A stretch of DNA of 64,000 bases. Origin: Panopea generosa (taxonomy: Eukaryota > Mollusca > Bivalvia > Adapedonta > Hiatellidae). Shown here piece by piece: positions 48,013 through 60,457 of the stretch. The notes beneath the pieces are model-generated. The model was not told where the DNA came from. It made no database searches and worked only from the letters and a program-made list of their open reading frames with translations. The stretch spans positions 63,069,656-63,133,655 of the forward strand of contig CM055905.1 of assembly GCA_029582155.1 (NCBI GenBank), written 5' to 3'. The number at the start of each line of letters is the position of its first letter. The stretch's first letter is position 1. Made by a program: the position numbers and the translations under genes.

Positions 48013-48200
48013 CAGTCAAACCTGTGTAAGCGGCCACCTCTAGTAAACAGCCACTTATCTTAAGTAGCCACATTTACTATTTCCTATTTACTATTTTGTC
48101 TATGCTTTCAGAGCAAATTAACCTGTATCAAACAATTACTAGTCTTAAAAGGCCACATTTGCTCTATCCCTTGATTGGCTGCTTAAGACAGGTTTGAATG
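48013..48200 (-). mobile_element. MITE with CAGTCAAACCTG termini, inverted copy, unit B
   Basis: Ortholog of 18,149-18,326 with CAGTCAAACCTGTGTAAGCG and AAGACAGGTTTGAATG; TA lies before the left end. Confidence 0.72.
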
Positions 48201-50092
48201 TATATTGGTACATATTTGACAATAAAATATGTTTAAACTAGAGTGATAACAACTTTTAAGATCCACATAATATTTTCAAGCACTAGGATAAATGCTGGTA
48301 AATATGTCATCAATACAACTCAAATGAGTTTAAGGTTTGTTTTTATGTTATTGTTCTAAAGTGTAATTGCTTAAATTGTGAGGTCAGCAATTTACAAAAG
48401 GGGTTCTATTATATGTCTCTATACACCAGTTATATATTTTGTAAAAGATACGTGTTTTACATGTATCGAAATTTAAAGTTTACTAGCAAGTTATTAAATA
48501 ACAGTAATTACTTTATCTCACGCAAAATACTAACGCTAAAACCCATGTGACTTTATGCTATGGAGTGGTGCAAAATATCGGAGGAAAAGTACTCCCTTCA
48601 GGTAACAAGATTACTTCCTTAATAATGCATGAAAATTCACGAAACATATACCAACGCCGTCTTTGCACCATAATCTTCTTTAAAATAAGTCAAGTATGTA
48701 TTGAATATCAGTTATGACGACATCAGTAAATGTTTTTCTAACAAACCAGGCCCGATTAGCGCAATTCCAACTCATCTGTCTAGGTAAATTCGTGGAAGAT
48801 ATTGTGGTAGTTTTGACTAATCGCAGCACTGAACGCTACCACGATGTAAATAATTAGAAATATTTTTTTCGCCAAATTTGAAGGACAGGTATGTTGATGA
48901 GGAGAAAATGCCAAACAATCTGTACAGTAACATTTGTTTTTTTATTTCTGATAGTGCATGAACATACATAAACTTATAAAAACAACGTTGCCATATAATA
49001 TAGTGTGAGGAATTGTCTGGCAATAAGCCAAACAGGTAAAAGTGATAATTCAAAATTCATACAAAGACATAACTATTGGGATACATGATCAGCACGCAGG
49101 TGAGGCAAAGAAAACAATTAAGCACGAGCCTTGACTAATGTTGTTTTTTTCGAGCCGAAGCAGGCACTGACATGGTATTTTATTTATCATGTCATCATTT
49201 GTGTGATTTATTTTTTTAGTTTTAAAAACAACTGATTCTATCCAGCAAACAAACGCATGTGTTTACATTTGCGGAAAGTGCTCCTAAAAATGTTCCATTT
49301 TTTATCAATATCAATTTAAAATAAATCTATGTAATTTTTTATGGAAACTATTCGATATTTATTGACACAATTAACAGTTTGTGAACGTTCGAAACGCGTT
49401 TAAAACTGTGTTTAATACAATGCAAAAATAACGATGTCATCAATCTGTGCGTCGCTGCACAATAAACCTTCCCTGCCGATATAGCAGAAGTTTATCTTAC
49501 CCCCGCTATCATGTAGAATAATATAAAATGATATGATCAAATTATGTTGCCATACAACCACAAAAGACAAAAATATTAATGTAATAATACATGTTATACA
49601 GTAGTTTGTAAGGTGATAATGTATTTTTCAAATTAATGGGCAAAAGCACACACCATACACACTACATACAGAATGTGAATTGTTTGAATAACATTTTGAT
49701 GATTTCCTTTCTCGTGCACATGTTATTGTTTGTAGGCATGTTTAGACCATGTTTAATTTATGTATCGATGCATAGAGAAGATTGTTTCAACTACAGTTGA
49801 ACTTCTCTGATTCTAACTATGATGACCGGAACACTATGACTTAAACCAACTGTCCAGATACAGTTCATCAGGCTACTAAACCAGTATAATTTTAACTATG
49901 GCCATAATCATAAAATGCAAGATTTTATTTTGTACGCGCAACGTGCAGACAATTACAAATGCAAAAAAAAATATAAAAAACCAGCCTGCAAAACATGCTA
50001 AAACGGTCAACATGCACTTGTATCTGGATATCAGATGGGTGGTTCGGTGGTGTGGGGGACTATACACATGACGTATTATGACGCCGGGCCCG
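48201..50092. other. Intergenic DNA between units B and C
   Basis: Matches 18,327-19,224 of unit A and then, from about 49,102, joins the sequence equal to 23,957 onward. It thus lacks about 4.7 kb including the foldback element. No gene is seen. Confidence 0.5.
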
Positions 50093-50346
50093 GTGTGGTC
50101 AATCTACTATCAATTCTTAAGTTCGAATCCACGCCCGGCCACAATATCCTTAGTGACAGATATACGACATAGCCTCTCAGTTTAATTCGTCTCTCGCCGC
50201 TGTTTCAAGTGGATAAGTTATAGTTACTTGTGGACATGGGTGTTCTCGAGTACTGGTTAAGGATCTCAGGAAAGAGTGGTTAGGTAATTTGTTCGTTTGC
50301 TATCCATTTGTTATATCAATAAATGACGCTAATATTCAAACAAACA
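50093..50346 (+). mobile_element. tRNA-derived SINE, family 1, upstream of TRIM-like copy C
   Basis: Ortholog of 24,953-25,221, with box B AAGTTCGAATCCACGCCCGG and end AATGACGCTAATATTCAAAC. Confidence 0.8.
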
Positions 50347-50546
50347 AACTTATTAAGCGACACTATCATACATTATGTTACCTTGGACGACCTTCAGATA
50401 ATAAATGAATGATACCATTCATGTTGATTATTTAACATACTTTTCAAGTGTTGATTATCAAACTATCAATATCAAATAAATTCCTGGACACCGGCTCAAC
50501 CTCTAATTGGAGAATATAACGAAAAGTTTAGGGTACCAGGTAGAAA

Positions 50547-50583
50547 TATTTAAAGGTAGGCCGGTATACAATCGGTATCAGTT
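50547..50583 (+). promoter_or_regulatory. TATA box and initiator of TRIM-like copy C
   Basis: TATTTAA (50,547-50,553) and TCAGTT (50,578-50,583) keep exactly the spacing of copy B, although the flanks have substitutions. This suggests copy C can still be transcribed. Confidence 0.58.
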
Positions 50584-50645
50584 ATGTGTGTCTCGCCGCA
50601 GTGTTGTTAAAACTCATCAGAGGTATAGTTATTAAAGCTTTTAAA

Positions 50646-50999
50646 ATGGCAACGGAGTATTCAAGATCGGTGGAGGGCGGATCCGACATTTTGTTTGACT
50701 TTCCATGTTCGTCCTGTGCCAAAGATGGTCACAATAGAGAAGCGTTCCACGGATGTGTCGACTGTGCGCAGAACTTTTGTGATAAATGCCTTGTGCTTCA
50801 TAATAAACTTGGAATAACGAAAGGACACAAAATAGTTGATAAAGCCGGCATGGTGTCCAGTCGAATGCAGAAACCAACTTACCTGCCCACCGACGTATGC
50901 AGTACCCACCCTGGTAAACAGATGGATATGTACTGCGGCACTCACGATATCGTCTGCTGCGGAGCCTGTATATCAACTGAACACAGGATAGCAGGATAG
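50646..50999 (+). CDS. B-box exon of TRIM-like copy C; splice donor mutated
   Basis: ATG in AAAATGGCAACG opens the same two B-boxes as copy B, with all zinc ligands kept (CSSC, CVDC, CDKC, H, H; CSTH, CGTH, CC, C, H). At the exon end copy B reads ACACAG/GTAAGTAGG, while copy C reads ACACAG/GATAGCAGG, so the donor GT is GA (50,987-50,988). Without splicing the frame continues EHRIAG-stop, giving a 117-residue B-box-only protein. With splicing it would join 54,544 in phase. The open frame can be read upstream without a stop, but no ATG occurs there, so 50,646 is the start. It is either a pseudogene in the making or a truncated decoy-like form. Confidence 0.75.
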   Translation: MATEYSRSVEGGSDILFDFPCSSCAKDGHNREAFHGCVDCAQNFCDKCLVLHNKLGITKGHKIVDKAGMVSSRMQKPTYLPTDVCSTHPGKQMDMYCGTHDIVCCGACISTEHRIAG

Positions 51000-51119
51000 T
51001 TTATAGACTAAATACTCAAGTGTACCTATGTATGACTATTTATAGACTGTACGCATGTATAGCTTTAGTTAACATAAATGTTTATTTAACTACGGCAAAT
51101 AAGATATACCGGTAGATGA

Positions 51120-52480
51120 ATAAACAACAAGACCAATTACAAACTAGCTATTGACAACACAATGTCAAATGTAAATACTAGTTATAGGCCATAGGTAGGA
51201 CCAATTACATTTTAGCTATTAACCACTCAATGGACAATGTATATGCACGTTATAGGTCATAGGTAAGACAAATTACATTCTAGATATTGACCACACAATG
51301 GACAATGTATATACTTGTTAGAGGCCATAGGTACGATCAATTACAGACTAGCTATTGAAAACACATTGGACAATGTAACTACAATTCATAGGCTACAGAG
51401 AAGACCAATTACATACTAGCTATTGACTACCCAATGGGCAATGTATATACATGTACTAGTTATATGCAAAAGGTACTACCAATTGCGGACTAGCTATTGA
51501 CCACATAATGGACAATGTATATACTAGTTATAGGTCACAGGTAGGACCATTTATAGACTAACTATAGACCACACAATGGACAATGTATATACCATTTATA
51601 GGCCACAGGTAAGACAATTTATATACTAGCTATTGACCACACAATGGGCAATGTATAATCTAGTTATAGGACACAAGTGGGACCATTTATAAACTAGCTA
51701 CTGACAACACAATGTGCAATGTACATTCTAGTTATAGATCACAGGCAGGACTATTTATATACTAGCTATTGACCACAAAATGGACAATGTATATACTAGT
51801 TATAGGCAACAGGTAGAACCAATTACGTACTAGCTATTGACCACATAATGGACAATGTAAATACTAGTTAAAGTCCGCAAGTAGGACCAATTATATACTA
51901 ACTATTGATCATACAATAGACAATGTATATGCTAATTGAAGGCGACAGGTAGGACTATTTATAGACTAGCTATTGACCACACAATGGTAAATGTAAATAC
52001 TAATTATAGGCCACATGTAAGACCAGTTACATACGAGCTATTGACCACACGATGGGCAATGTATATACTAGTTATATACCACAGGTAAGACCAATTACAG
52101 ACTAGATATTGACCACACAATGGACAATATATATACTAAGTATAGGTCACAGGTTAGTCCAATTACTTACTAGCTATTGACCACACAATGGACAATGTAT
52201 ATACATGCACTAGTTATAGGCCACAGGTAAGACCAATTGCATAGTAGCTATTGAACAAACAATGGGCAATGTATATACTAGTTATAAGTCACAGGTAGGA
52301 CCAATTGCAATCTAGCTATTGACCACTTAATTGACAATGAATATAATAGTTATGGGCCACAGGTAGGACCATTCATAGACTAGCTCTTGACCACATGTAG
52401 GACAATGTATATACTAGTTATAAACCACAGGTAGGACCCATTATATATTGGCTTTGGATCACGGTAGGACCATTTATACT
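51120..52480. repeat. 68-bp minisatellite in intron 1, TRIM-like copy C
   Basis: About nineteen units, roughly twice as many as in copies A and B. Units with CAGGTAGG run on into ACCATTTATAGACTAACTAT, which closely resembles the bases after the B-box exon donor. Units with CAGGTAAG also occur. Confidence 0.9.
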
Positions 52481-53435
52481 GTGGACCACATGAATTGATA
52501 GACTATTTATAGACTAGCTGTGGACCACATATAGGAAAGTTCATAGATTAAATATGCATTCAGTTATACAAACTTGATATAGGATACACAGGAAGAACAA
52601 TTGAAGAAAAATAGACTGCATTTTATACCATTTATAGATCAGTTATAGAATACATATAGACTATTTATAGACAAGTTATTTCAATCAGAAAAAAAACATT
52701 TATAGACAAGTTACATGTAATAGACTACATTATAGATCATTTATAGACTAGTTATTGGACTACATTATAGACCATTTATAGACAAGTTATTGCCACAAGA
52801 AAGTCCATTTATAGACAAGATAATAGAATACATGTATACCATTTATAGATCAGTTGTAGACTGCCTGTACATAAATACCATTGATAGATCAGTTATATAC
52901 TTTATAGAAACCATTTATAGAACAGTTATAGACTACATATAGATAATGTATAGACAAGTTATAAACTATACATGTACCATTGATAGACTATATATATACT
53001 CCATATATACCATTTATAGACTAGATATATACTCCATATATACCATTTATAGACCAGATATATACTACATATAGACCATTTATAGACCAGCCATAAGATA
53101 CACGGGATTTGGCCATTTTTAGACTAGCTATTAATCACATATATACCATTTATAGACTAGCTATACACTATATCGAGAGCATTTATAGACAAGTTATAGA
53201 CTACATATAGACTATTTATAGACTATAGACTAGTTATATTCTACATAGATACCATTTTAAACCAGGTATATACTACATATAGACCATTAATAGACCAGCT
53301 ATAGATTTCATGAATTGATAAACTAGTTAAATACTACACTAATATACCAGTTATATACTACATACATGTATATACCATTTATGAATAAAACAATCACAGA
53401 CTACACATGTACCATTCATAGTCTAGCTATAAATC
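52481..53435. repeat. Degenerate 30-bp array, TRIM-like copy C intron
   Basis: Units of ACCATTTATAGACTAGTTATAGACTACATATAG with many variants, matching the equivalent stretch in copies A and B. Confidence 0.7.
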
Positions 53436-54165
53436 ATTGATAGACTAGATATAAACTATATGTAGACCATTCATATACTATCTATTGGGGGCATATAGGA
53501 AATATTATTTATAAAAAACACCAATCACATGCTTGGCTGTTTGTAGACTAGATATAAACTACATGTAGACCATTCATATACTATCTATTGGGGCATATAA
53601 GGACAATTTATAGAAACACCAACCACATGTTTGGTTGTTTGTAGACTAGATATAAACTACATGTAGACCATTCATATACTATCTATTGGGGCATATAGGA
53701 AGGATAATTTATAGAAACACCAACCATATGTTTGTTTTTTTGTAGACTAGATATAAACTACATGTAGACCATTCATATACTATCTGTTGGGGCATATAGG
53801 AAATATTATTTATAAAAAACACCAATCACATGTTTGGTTGTTTGTAGACTAGATATAAACTACATGTAGACCATTCATATACTATCTATTGGGGCATATA
53901 AGAAGGACTGTTTATAGAAACACCAGCTACATGTTTGGTTGTTTGTAGACTAGATATAAACTACATGTAGACCATTCATATACTATCTATTGGGGCATAT
54001 AGGAAGGACTATTTGTAGACACATCAACCACATGTTCGGTTGTCTGTAGACTTGCTATAAACTACATGTAGACCATTCATATACTATCTATTGAGGCATA
54101 TAGGAAGGACTATTTATAAAAACACCAATCACATGTTTGGTTGTTTGTAGACTTGCTATAAAATA
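53436..54165. repeat. 100-bp tandem array, copy C only
   Basis: Seven copies, spaced about 100 bp, of CATTCATATACTATCTATTG + GGGCATATAGGAAGGA, CACCAACCACATGTTTGGTT and TAGACTAGATATAAACTACA. Copies A (about 1,545) and B (about 27,390) have only one. It is a recent expansion. Confidence 0.92.
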
Positions 54166-54543
54166 CATAAGGCACATTCATAGACGAGTGAGTCGAGCTA
54201 AAATAAATATGCATCAACTGAATATCTCGATAGATATGGTCATTTTAAAAGTAAGATATGGAGAAGTGAGCGAAAAAGTCTGACATGCAGAAAAAAGATA
54301 ACTATCTATAATGTGTTTACTGGTGAGAAGCGGAATTTGAACTTCATGAATGTAAAACATGATAATTCACGTATTTAATTTTGCACATGAATATATCTGA
54401 ATGTAATACATAGTTACATTCCAAACCGTGTGTTTATGGTTTGATATAATATTTGTAAGCCGGATGACTGAATCAGTAACAAATATTGATTTGAAAATGG
54501 AATGAATTATAATTCAAACACTCCCAAAATATGTATATTCCAG

Positions 54544-55924
54544 GCCGTGTCAAGGGGTTGACTACCTCCCTAATGTTGCCAAGGGTATTAAAACCAGCAC
54601 CGAATTCAAGGATGTTAAAGACGGGTTGGAACATGTCCAGGTGGACCTTTCCCAGATACTGAAAAGCAAAGAAGAGGATTTGAAGAAAATCAGAAAAGAT
54701 AAAGACAAATGTCTGACGGACATAGACGCCGGTCGTGAGATGATAGTCAAGCACCTAGACGAAATGGTGAAGAAAGCTAAAGAAGAAGTAGACACTGTGC
54801 ACAACAGATTGGAAAGTAAAGTAAACACAGACGTTCAAACACTGCGAGAAACAAAAGCAGCTCTGGACATCAACATAAAACACTTTGACAAAGTTGAGGG
54901 AGATAACGAAGTGAACTTGTTTCTAAACGTAAGAAAGGGAAAACAAAACAATCGTGAAGGAACCAAGTTACTGGAACAGCTTAAACAAACTCCAATGAAT
55001 GAAACAATGAACTTTTCTTTCAACTCGGATATCACTGATTATTTTGTTCAATTGGTGCATATTGGAGAGGTAAAGTTGACAACACTTGACAACGTATATA
55101 TAACCCCTCAATCTTATCCTAAGACTAGCAACATTAAACAAATCAGCTCCGCGGCTTTACACAGGGATATCACTGTCAGTGATGAGTACACGTGTGATAT
55201 GATGGATTCATGTCTGCTCGATGACGGATCATTAATAATAACAGACTGCCAAAATAAGACTTTAACAAGGTTGGATACAAGCTACAAGGTTGTGGACAAG
55301 TGTACAGTATCTGCTCAGCCAATGGGCGTGTGTAGAACAAGTCCAACAGAAGTAGCAGTTGCACTGTATGACGACGAGAAGATACAGTTTGTATCTACAT
55401 CCGGCAGACTGTCAGTCTCAAGGTCATTCCAGGTGAAAGAGCAACCTGACTACCTGGCCGCCAGTAATGGAGAGTTGTTTGTCACTAGTTACCATCCACC
55501 ACAAGTAGGAGTATACAACATGACCGGCAGCCACTTGAGAACCATCAGTAAGGATCCAACAGGAAAGAGAATATTCGACAACCCAAGAGCAATCGTTCTG
55601 AGCAATGATGGAACCAAAGTACACGTGATTGATGAGACAAAAGGAGTGATTACCATGACAAGACAGGGACAAGTACAATACACCTTCACTGACCCACAAC
55701 TCGAGTCTCCCTGGGGAGCTTGTGTCCTGGAGAATGACGACTTACTGGTATGTGGATACAGTTCAATCAACATAATACAGGTGGATAACCAGGGGAGGAA
55801 GATAAATGTTCTACTGACAGAGACAGATCGGATACAGTCACTCACGTATGACGTCATCAACTCCAGACTGATTGGTACCATCAGCTGTCCAAACTATATA
55901 AAAGTGTTCACCTTGATAAGATAG
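54544..55924 (+). CDS. TRIM-like coiled-coil + NHL propeller exon, copy C
   Basis: Acceptor ATTCCAG is intact and the frame is open to TAG. The coiled coil is nearly that of copy A. Propeller blade motifs are ITDCQNKT, VALYDDEK, VTSYHPPQ, VIDETKGV, VCGYSSIN and GTISCPNY. Relative to copies A and B the segment before the last blade is three residues shorter (DRIQSL against DGIRWPQSL). Because the donor at 50,987 is lost, this exon may not be joined to a B-box. The absence of any stop suggests the donor loss is recent or that another 5-prime exon is used. Confidence 0.78.
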
Positions 55925-56514
55925 ACATTGGAAAGGTCAATAGTGTGACGATAAAAGTAAAACAAAAGGAACTCCTTTTTTACACGGACTAACACGGACT
56001 ATATCGAATAGTTCAGAATACGAACATGTAAATGAAATTGAATACAATTAACATACTTTATGTCACTGGACATCTCAGATACATGTCCGTGGTATATTTA
56101 TATTGGTACGATCACAAATGCATTCTGCGAATATGACACGACGTTACAGAGCGCTTTAAAGTTACTATTTTATTAAAACTCCAATGAAATAAACTTTCAA
56201 ATGTTTATTTTATCAATCAAGGAATACAGATTTTATCATGTCCAATGTTTATATCATAAACGATATAATTTTGAGTTTAAATTCAAATATCTAAACTATT
56301 TAGAATGCACAAAGAAGTAATTAAAACATTCCAAACATAAATTGTGTTTGTTAACAAGATTGAATCAACAAAACAGTGTGTTACAATAGTTACAAAAGTA
56401 TATGAAATATGTTGGTGTTCAGTGACAGCGTTATCAAAGTAAAAAAAGAAAACAATATGACAATGTGACTTTTAGTCCGGTTATATTGGCCAAACATCCA
56501 GTCCATTAGATATA
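55925..56514 (+). other. 3-prime flank of TRIM-like copy C
   Basis: Matches the flanks of copies A and B. A canonical AATAAA lies at 56,188-56,193, about 265 bases after the stop, and is the best poly(A) signal candidate. No gene. Confidence 0.5.
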
Positions 56515-56936
56515 ATTATTTGCCATGACAGAGCATAGATACAAATATATGTCATGATAGATCATAGATACAAGTATATGTCATGACAGAACATAGATAC
56601 AAGTATGTATCATGGTATAGCATAGATACAAGTATATGTCATGACAGAACATAGATACAAGTATGTATCATGGTATAGCATAGATACAAGTATATGTCAT
56701 GACATAGCATAGATACAAGTATATGTCATGACAGAGCATTGATACAAGTATGTATCATGGCAGAGTATAGATACAAGTATTTGTCATGGTAGAGCATATA
56801 TACAAGTATTTGTCATGACAGAGCATATATACAAGTATGTGTCATGGCAGAGCATAGATACAAGTATGCGTCATGACAGAGCTAAGATACAAGTATGTTT
56901 CATGACAAAGCATAGGTACAGGTATATTACATGAGA
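56515..56936. repeat. 29-bp minisatellite, unit C, left block
   Basis: About fourteen units of the TGTCATGACA repeat, including a higher-order pair (TATATGTCATGACAGAAC then TATGTATCATGGTATAGC) that is repeated. It ends at the SINE insertion. Confidence 0.9.
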
Positions 56937-57233
56937 TTGATTGATTGATTGATTGATTGAATGGATATTTAGCGTTATTTTATGCCATCGAGGGCTAACA
57001 GACGATCAGTTAAACTAACCACTTTTTCCTGGGATTAACCAGTACTCGAGCACACGCCATATCCGCAGGTAACTAATAGCTTTCCCACTTGAATCAGTGG
57101 TGAGAGACAAATAATAATGAGACACAATGTCATATATCAATCATCACGGAGAATGTTGCCGGGCGGGGATTCGAACTCACGACCCCTGGATTGATAAACA
57201 GACGCGTAACCGACTGAGCTAATCGGGCCCGGC
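56937..57233 (-). mobile_element. SINE, family 1, inserted in the 29-bp array of unit C
   Basis: Full-length, reverse orientation. The tail (TTGA)n at the left leads to the head complement GACTGAGCTAATCGGGCCCG at the right. It is flanked by an exact 14-bp duplication TATATTACATGAGA (56,923-56,936 and 57,234-57,247). It is the only family-1 copy here with no partner in the other units, so it post-dates the duplications and the family was active recently. Its complement gives the best consensus head: GATTAGCTCAGTCGGT with box B GAGTTCGAATCC. Confidence 0.93.
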
Positions 57234-57247
57234 TATATTACATGAGA

Positions 57248-59175
57248 GAGCATAGGTACAATTTTATGATATGATAGAGCATAGATACAAGTATATGTCA
57301 TGAGAGAGCATATATACAAGTATATTACATGACAGAGCATATAAACAAGTATGTGTCATGACAGAGCATAGATACAAGTATGTGTCATGACAGATCATAG
57401 ATACAAATATGTGTCATAACAGAGCATAGATACAAGTATGTGTCATGACAGAGCATAGATACAAGAATATGATATGACAGAACATAGGTACAAGTATATG
57501 TCATGACAGAGCATATAATACAGGTGTATGCCATGACCTAACATAAATACAAGTATATGTCATGACAGAGAATAGCTACAAATATATGTCATGACAGAGC
57601 ATAGATACAAGAATGTGTCATGGCAGAGCATAGATACAAGTATATGTCATGACAGAGCATAGCGCAAGTATGTGTGATGACAGAGCACAGATACAAGTAT
57701 ATGTCATGGCAGAGCATATATATAAGTATTTGTCATGACAGAGCATATATACAAGTATTTGTCATGACAGAGTATATATACAAGTATGTGTCATGGCAGA
57801 CAATAGATACAAGTATGTCTCATGACAGAGTTAAGATACAAGTATGTGTCATGACAGAGCATAGATACAAGTATATTACATGAGAGAGCATAGGTACAAT
57901 AATATGTTATATTAGAGCATAGATACAAGTATATGTCATGAGAGAGCATAGATACAAGTATATTACATGACAGAGCATAGATACAAGTATGTGTCATGAC
58001 AGAGCATAGATACATGTATGTGTCATGACAGAACATAGATACAAGTATGTGTCATGACAGAGCAAAGATACAAGTATGTATCATGACAGAGCATAGATAC
58101 AATTATTTGATATGACAGAACATAGGTACAAGTATGTGTCATGACAGAGCAAAGATACAATTATGTGTCATGACAGAGCATAGATACAAGTATTTGATAT
58201 GACAGAACATTGGTACAAGTATGTGTCATGACAGTGCAGAGGTACAAGTATGTGCCATGACAGAGCATAGGTACAAGTATGTGTCATCAAAGAGCATAGA
58301 TACAAGTACTTGATATGACAGAGCATAGGAAAAAGTATATAACATGAGAGAGCATAGGTACAAGTTCGTGTCATGACATAGTATAGATACAAGTATGTGT
58401 CATGACAGAGCATAAATACAAGTATGTGTCATGACATAGCATATATACAAGTATTTGTCATGAAAGAGCATAGATACAAGTATGTGTCATGACAGAGCAT
58501 AGATACAATTATATGATATGACAGAGCATGGATACAAGTATATAACATGAGAGAGAATAGGTACAAGTATATGTCATGACAGAGCATATATACAAGTAAA
58601 TTACATGAGAGAGCATAGGTACTAGTATGTGTCATGACAGAGCATAGATTCAAGTATGTGTCATGACAGAACATAGACACAAGTATGTGTCATGACAGAG
58701 TATAGATACAAATATTTGTCATGAAAGAACATAGATACAAGTATGTGTCATTGCATAGCATATATACAAATATGTGTCATGACAGAGCATAGATACAAGT
58801 ATATTACATGAGAGAGCATAGATACAATTATATGTCATGACATAGCATAGATACAAGTATATTACATGACAGAGCATAGATACAAGTATGTGTCATGACA
58901 GAGCATAGATAGAAGTATATGATATGACAGAGCATAGATACAAGTATATGTCATGAGAGAGCATAGGTACAAGTATATGTCATGACAGAACATGGATACA
59001 AGTAAATTACATGAGAGAGCATAGGTACAAGTATGTGTCCTGACAGAACATAGATACAAGTATATGTCATGACAGAGCATAGATACAAGTATGTGTCATG
59101 ACAGAGCATACATACAATTATATGTCATTGCAGAGCATAGATACAAGTATATGTCATGACAGAGCATATTTGCAA
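57248..59175. repeat. 29-bp minisatellite, unit C, right block
   Basis: About 65 units of the 29-bp repeat with TGTCATGACAG, TTACATGAGAG and GATATGACAG variants. At its right end it joins TTAATAACGTGCCGTTGTGT, so about 500 bp of spacer present in units A and B (about 4,630-5,150) is missing. Confidence 0.92.
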
Positions 59176-59506
59176 GTATACTTAATAACGTGCCGTTGTG
59201 TAAACCTGCTTGGGGTTCGAATGGATATAACGAACGACAATTAAGCATTGTGCATAAAATGATATAGAACACAATAGATATAAACAAGAATGACACAAAG
59301 TTAAACGAATGCATACATGTCTTAAACCTATATGATTTTAAATACTTTTCAATACTTATAACGATTTTGCTATTTACTATTATTTCACTAGAATGGAACG
59401 TATGCCGAAGCTAAATAATCGACATAAATGGAACAGGTATCTTGTATAACACAAATGTGAGGGGATTTGGTTGCATCAGCTGGAAACGAACCCTAGTCCC
59501 ATGAGT

Positions 59507-59800
59507 CAAACGCTTAGCGCAGTCAGTTACGCGTCTGACTATCAATCTAGGGTTCGTGAGTTCGAATCCGCGCCCGGCAACAGTCTTCGTGATGATTGTT
59601 ATACGACACTATGTGTTATTATAATTTGTCTCTCACCGCTAATTCAAGTGGAGAAGTTATCAGTTACTTGCAGAGATGAGGTGTGCTCGAGTACTGGTTA
59701 ACTTTTGGGGATCCCAGCAAACAGTTGTTAGGTTAATTGATCGTCCGTTAGCCCTCGGTGGCATAAAAATTACGCTAAATATTCAATCAATCAATCAATC
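59507..59800 (+). mobile_element. tRNA-derived SINE, family 1, unit C copy 1
   Basis: Ortholog of 5,471 and 33,479, with GCGCAGTCAGTTACGCGTCT, GAGTTCGAATCC and an (AATC)n tail. Confidence 0.85.
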
Positions 59801-59943
59801 ATTATAAATAAAAGAAGTTTTATTTTATCTACATATGTATACACATTTTCTATTGCATTTGGAGTTACCTACGCCATACAACAAAATACTGATACTGAAA
59901 AAAGATATAAAATGCATAACAGTTTTCTTGATAGTATTGAGTC

Positions 59944-60161
59944 TGGTACGGTAACCTCAGCCAGTAGCGCTTCTGACTACCATTCCAGGTGTCGTGAGTT
60001 CGAATCCCCGCCCGGCCACAATCTCAACGTTGATTAATATACAACATTGCGTCTCATTACTCATTATCATTCCAGGATACCATGAACGAGTGTTTAACTG
60101 ATCGTCTGTTACCGCTCGATGACATAAAAATGACGCTAAATATTCAAATAAACCAACAAAT
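59944..60161 (+). mobile_element. Shortened SINE, family 1, unit C copy 2
   Basis: Ortholog of 6,081 and 34,063, with GAGTTCGAATCCCCGCCCGG and the CTAAATATTCAAATAAACCA end. The open frame 60,082-60,282 over its end is not a gene. Confidence 0.78.
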
Positions 60162-60369
60162 CGATTGTGCTATTTTAAATCATTTGGAAAAAAAAATGAT
60201 GATGGAAATTTTATTGATCTTAGCAGTAATTGGCCCAGAGATGGATGACTTGGCAAATTTTACAAGTTTAGATGACTTATAGCTTTATTTCAGTTAATCT
60301 TTTCAAATGACGTTAATAAATGTAAATGTTATAGGAAAGATAACTCATACAATATTATTTCGTCTAGTT

Positions 60370-60432
60370 TTTTTAGTTGTTTCCCTTGGATTGGTAACCA
60401 ACTTCCCATAACTCCCTACTCAAAGCTTCAAA
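60370..60432 (+). promoter_or_regulatory. TATA-less promoter of the death-fold gene, unit C
   Basis: GATTGG and AAAATGGCGGC at the same spacing as in units A and B. The insertion seen in unit B is absent. Confidence 0.35.
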
Positions 60433-60457
60433 ATGGCGGCTACCATGGAATTTATTG
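60433..60457 (+). CDS. Candidate first exon of the death-fold gene, unit C
   Basis: Identical in sequence to the unit B exon (ATGGCGGCTACCATGGAATT + TATTG), with donor GTAAGTTC. The same phase problem with exon 2 applies, so it may be non-coding. Confidence 0.4.
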
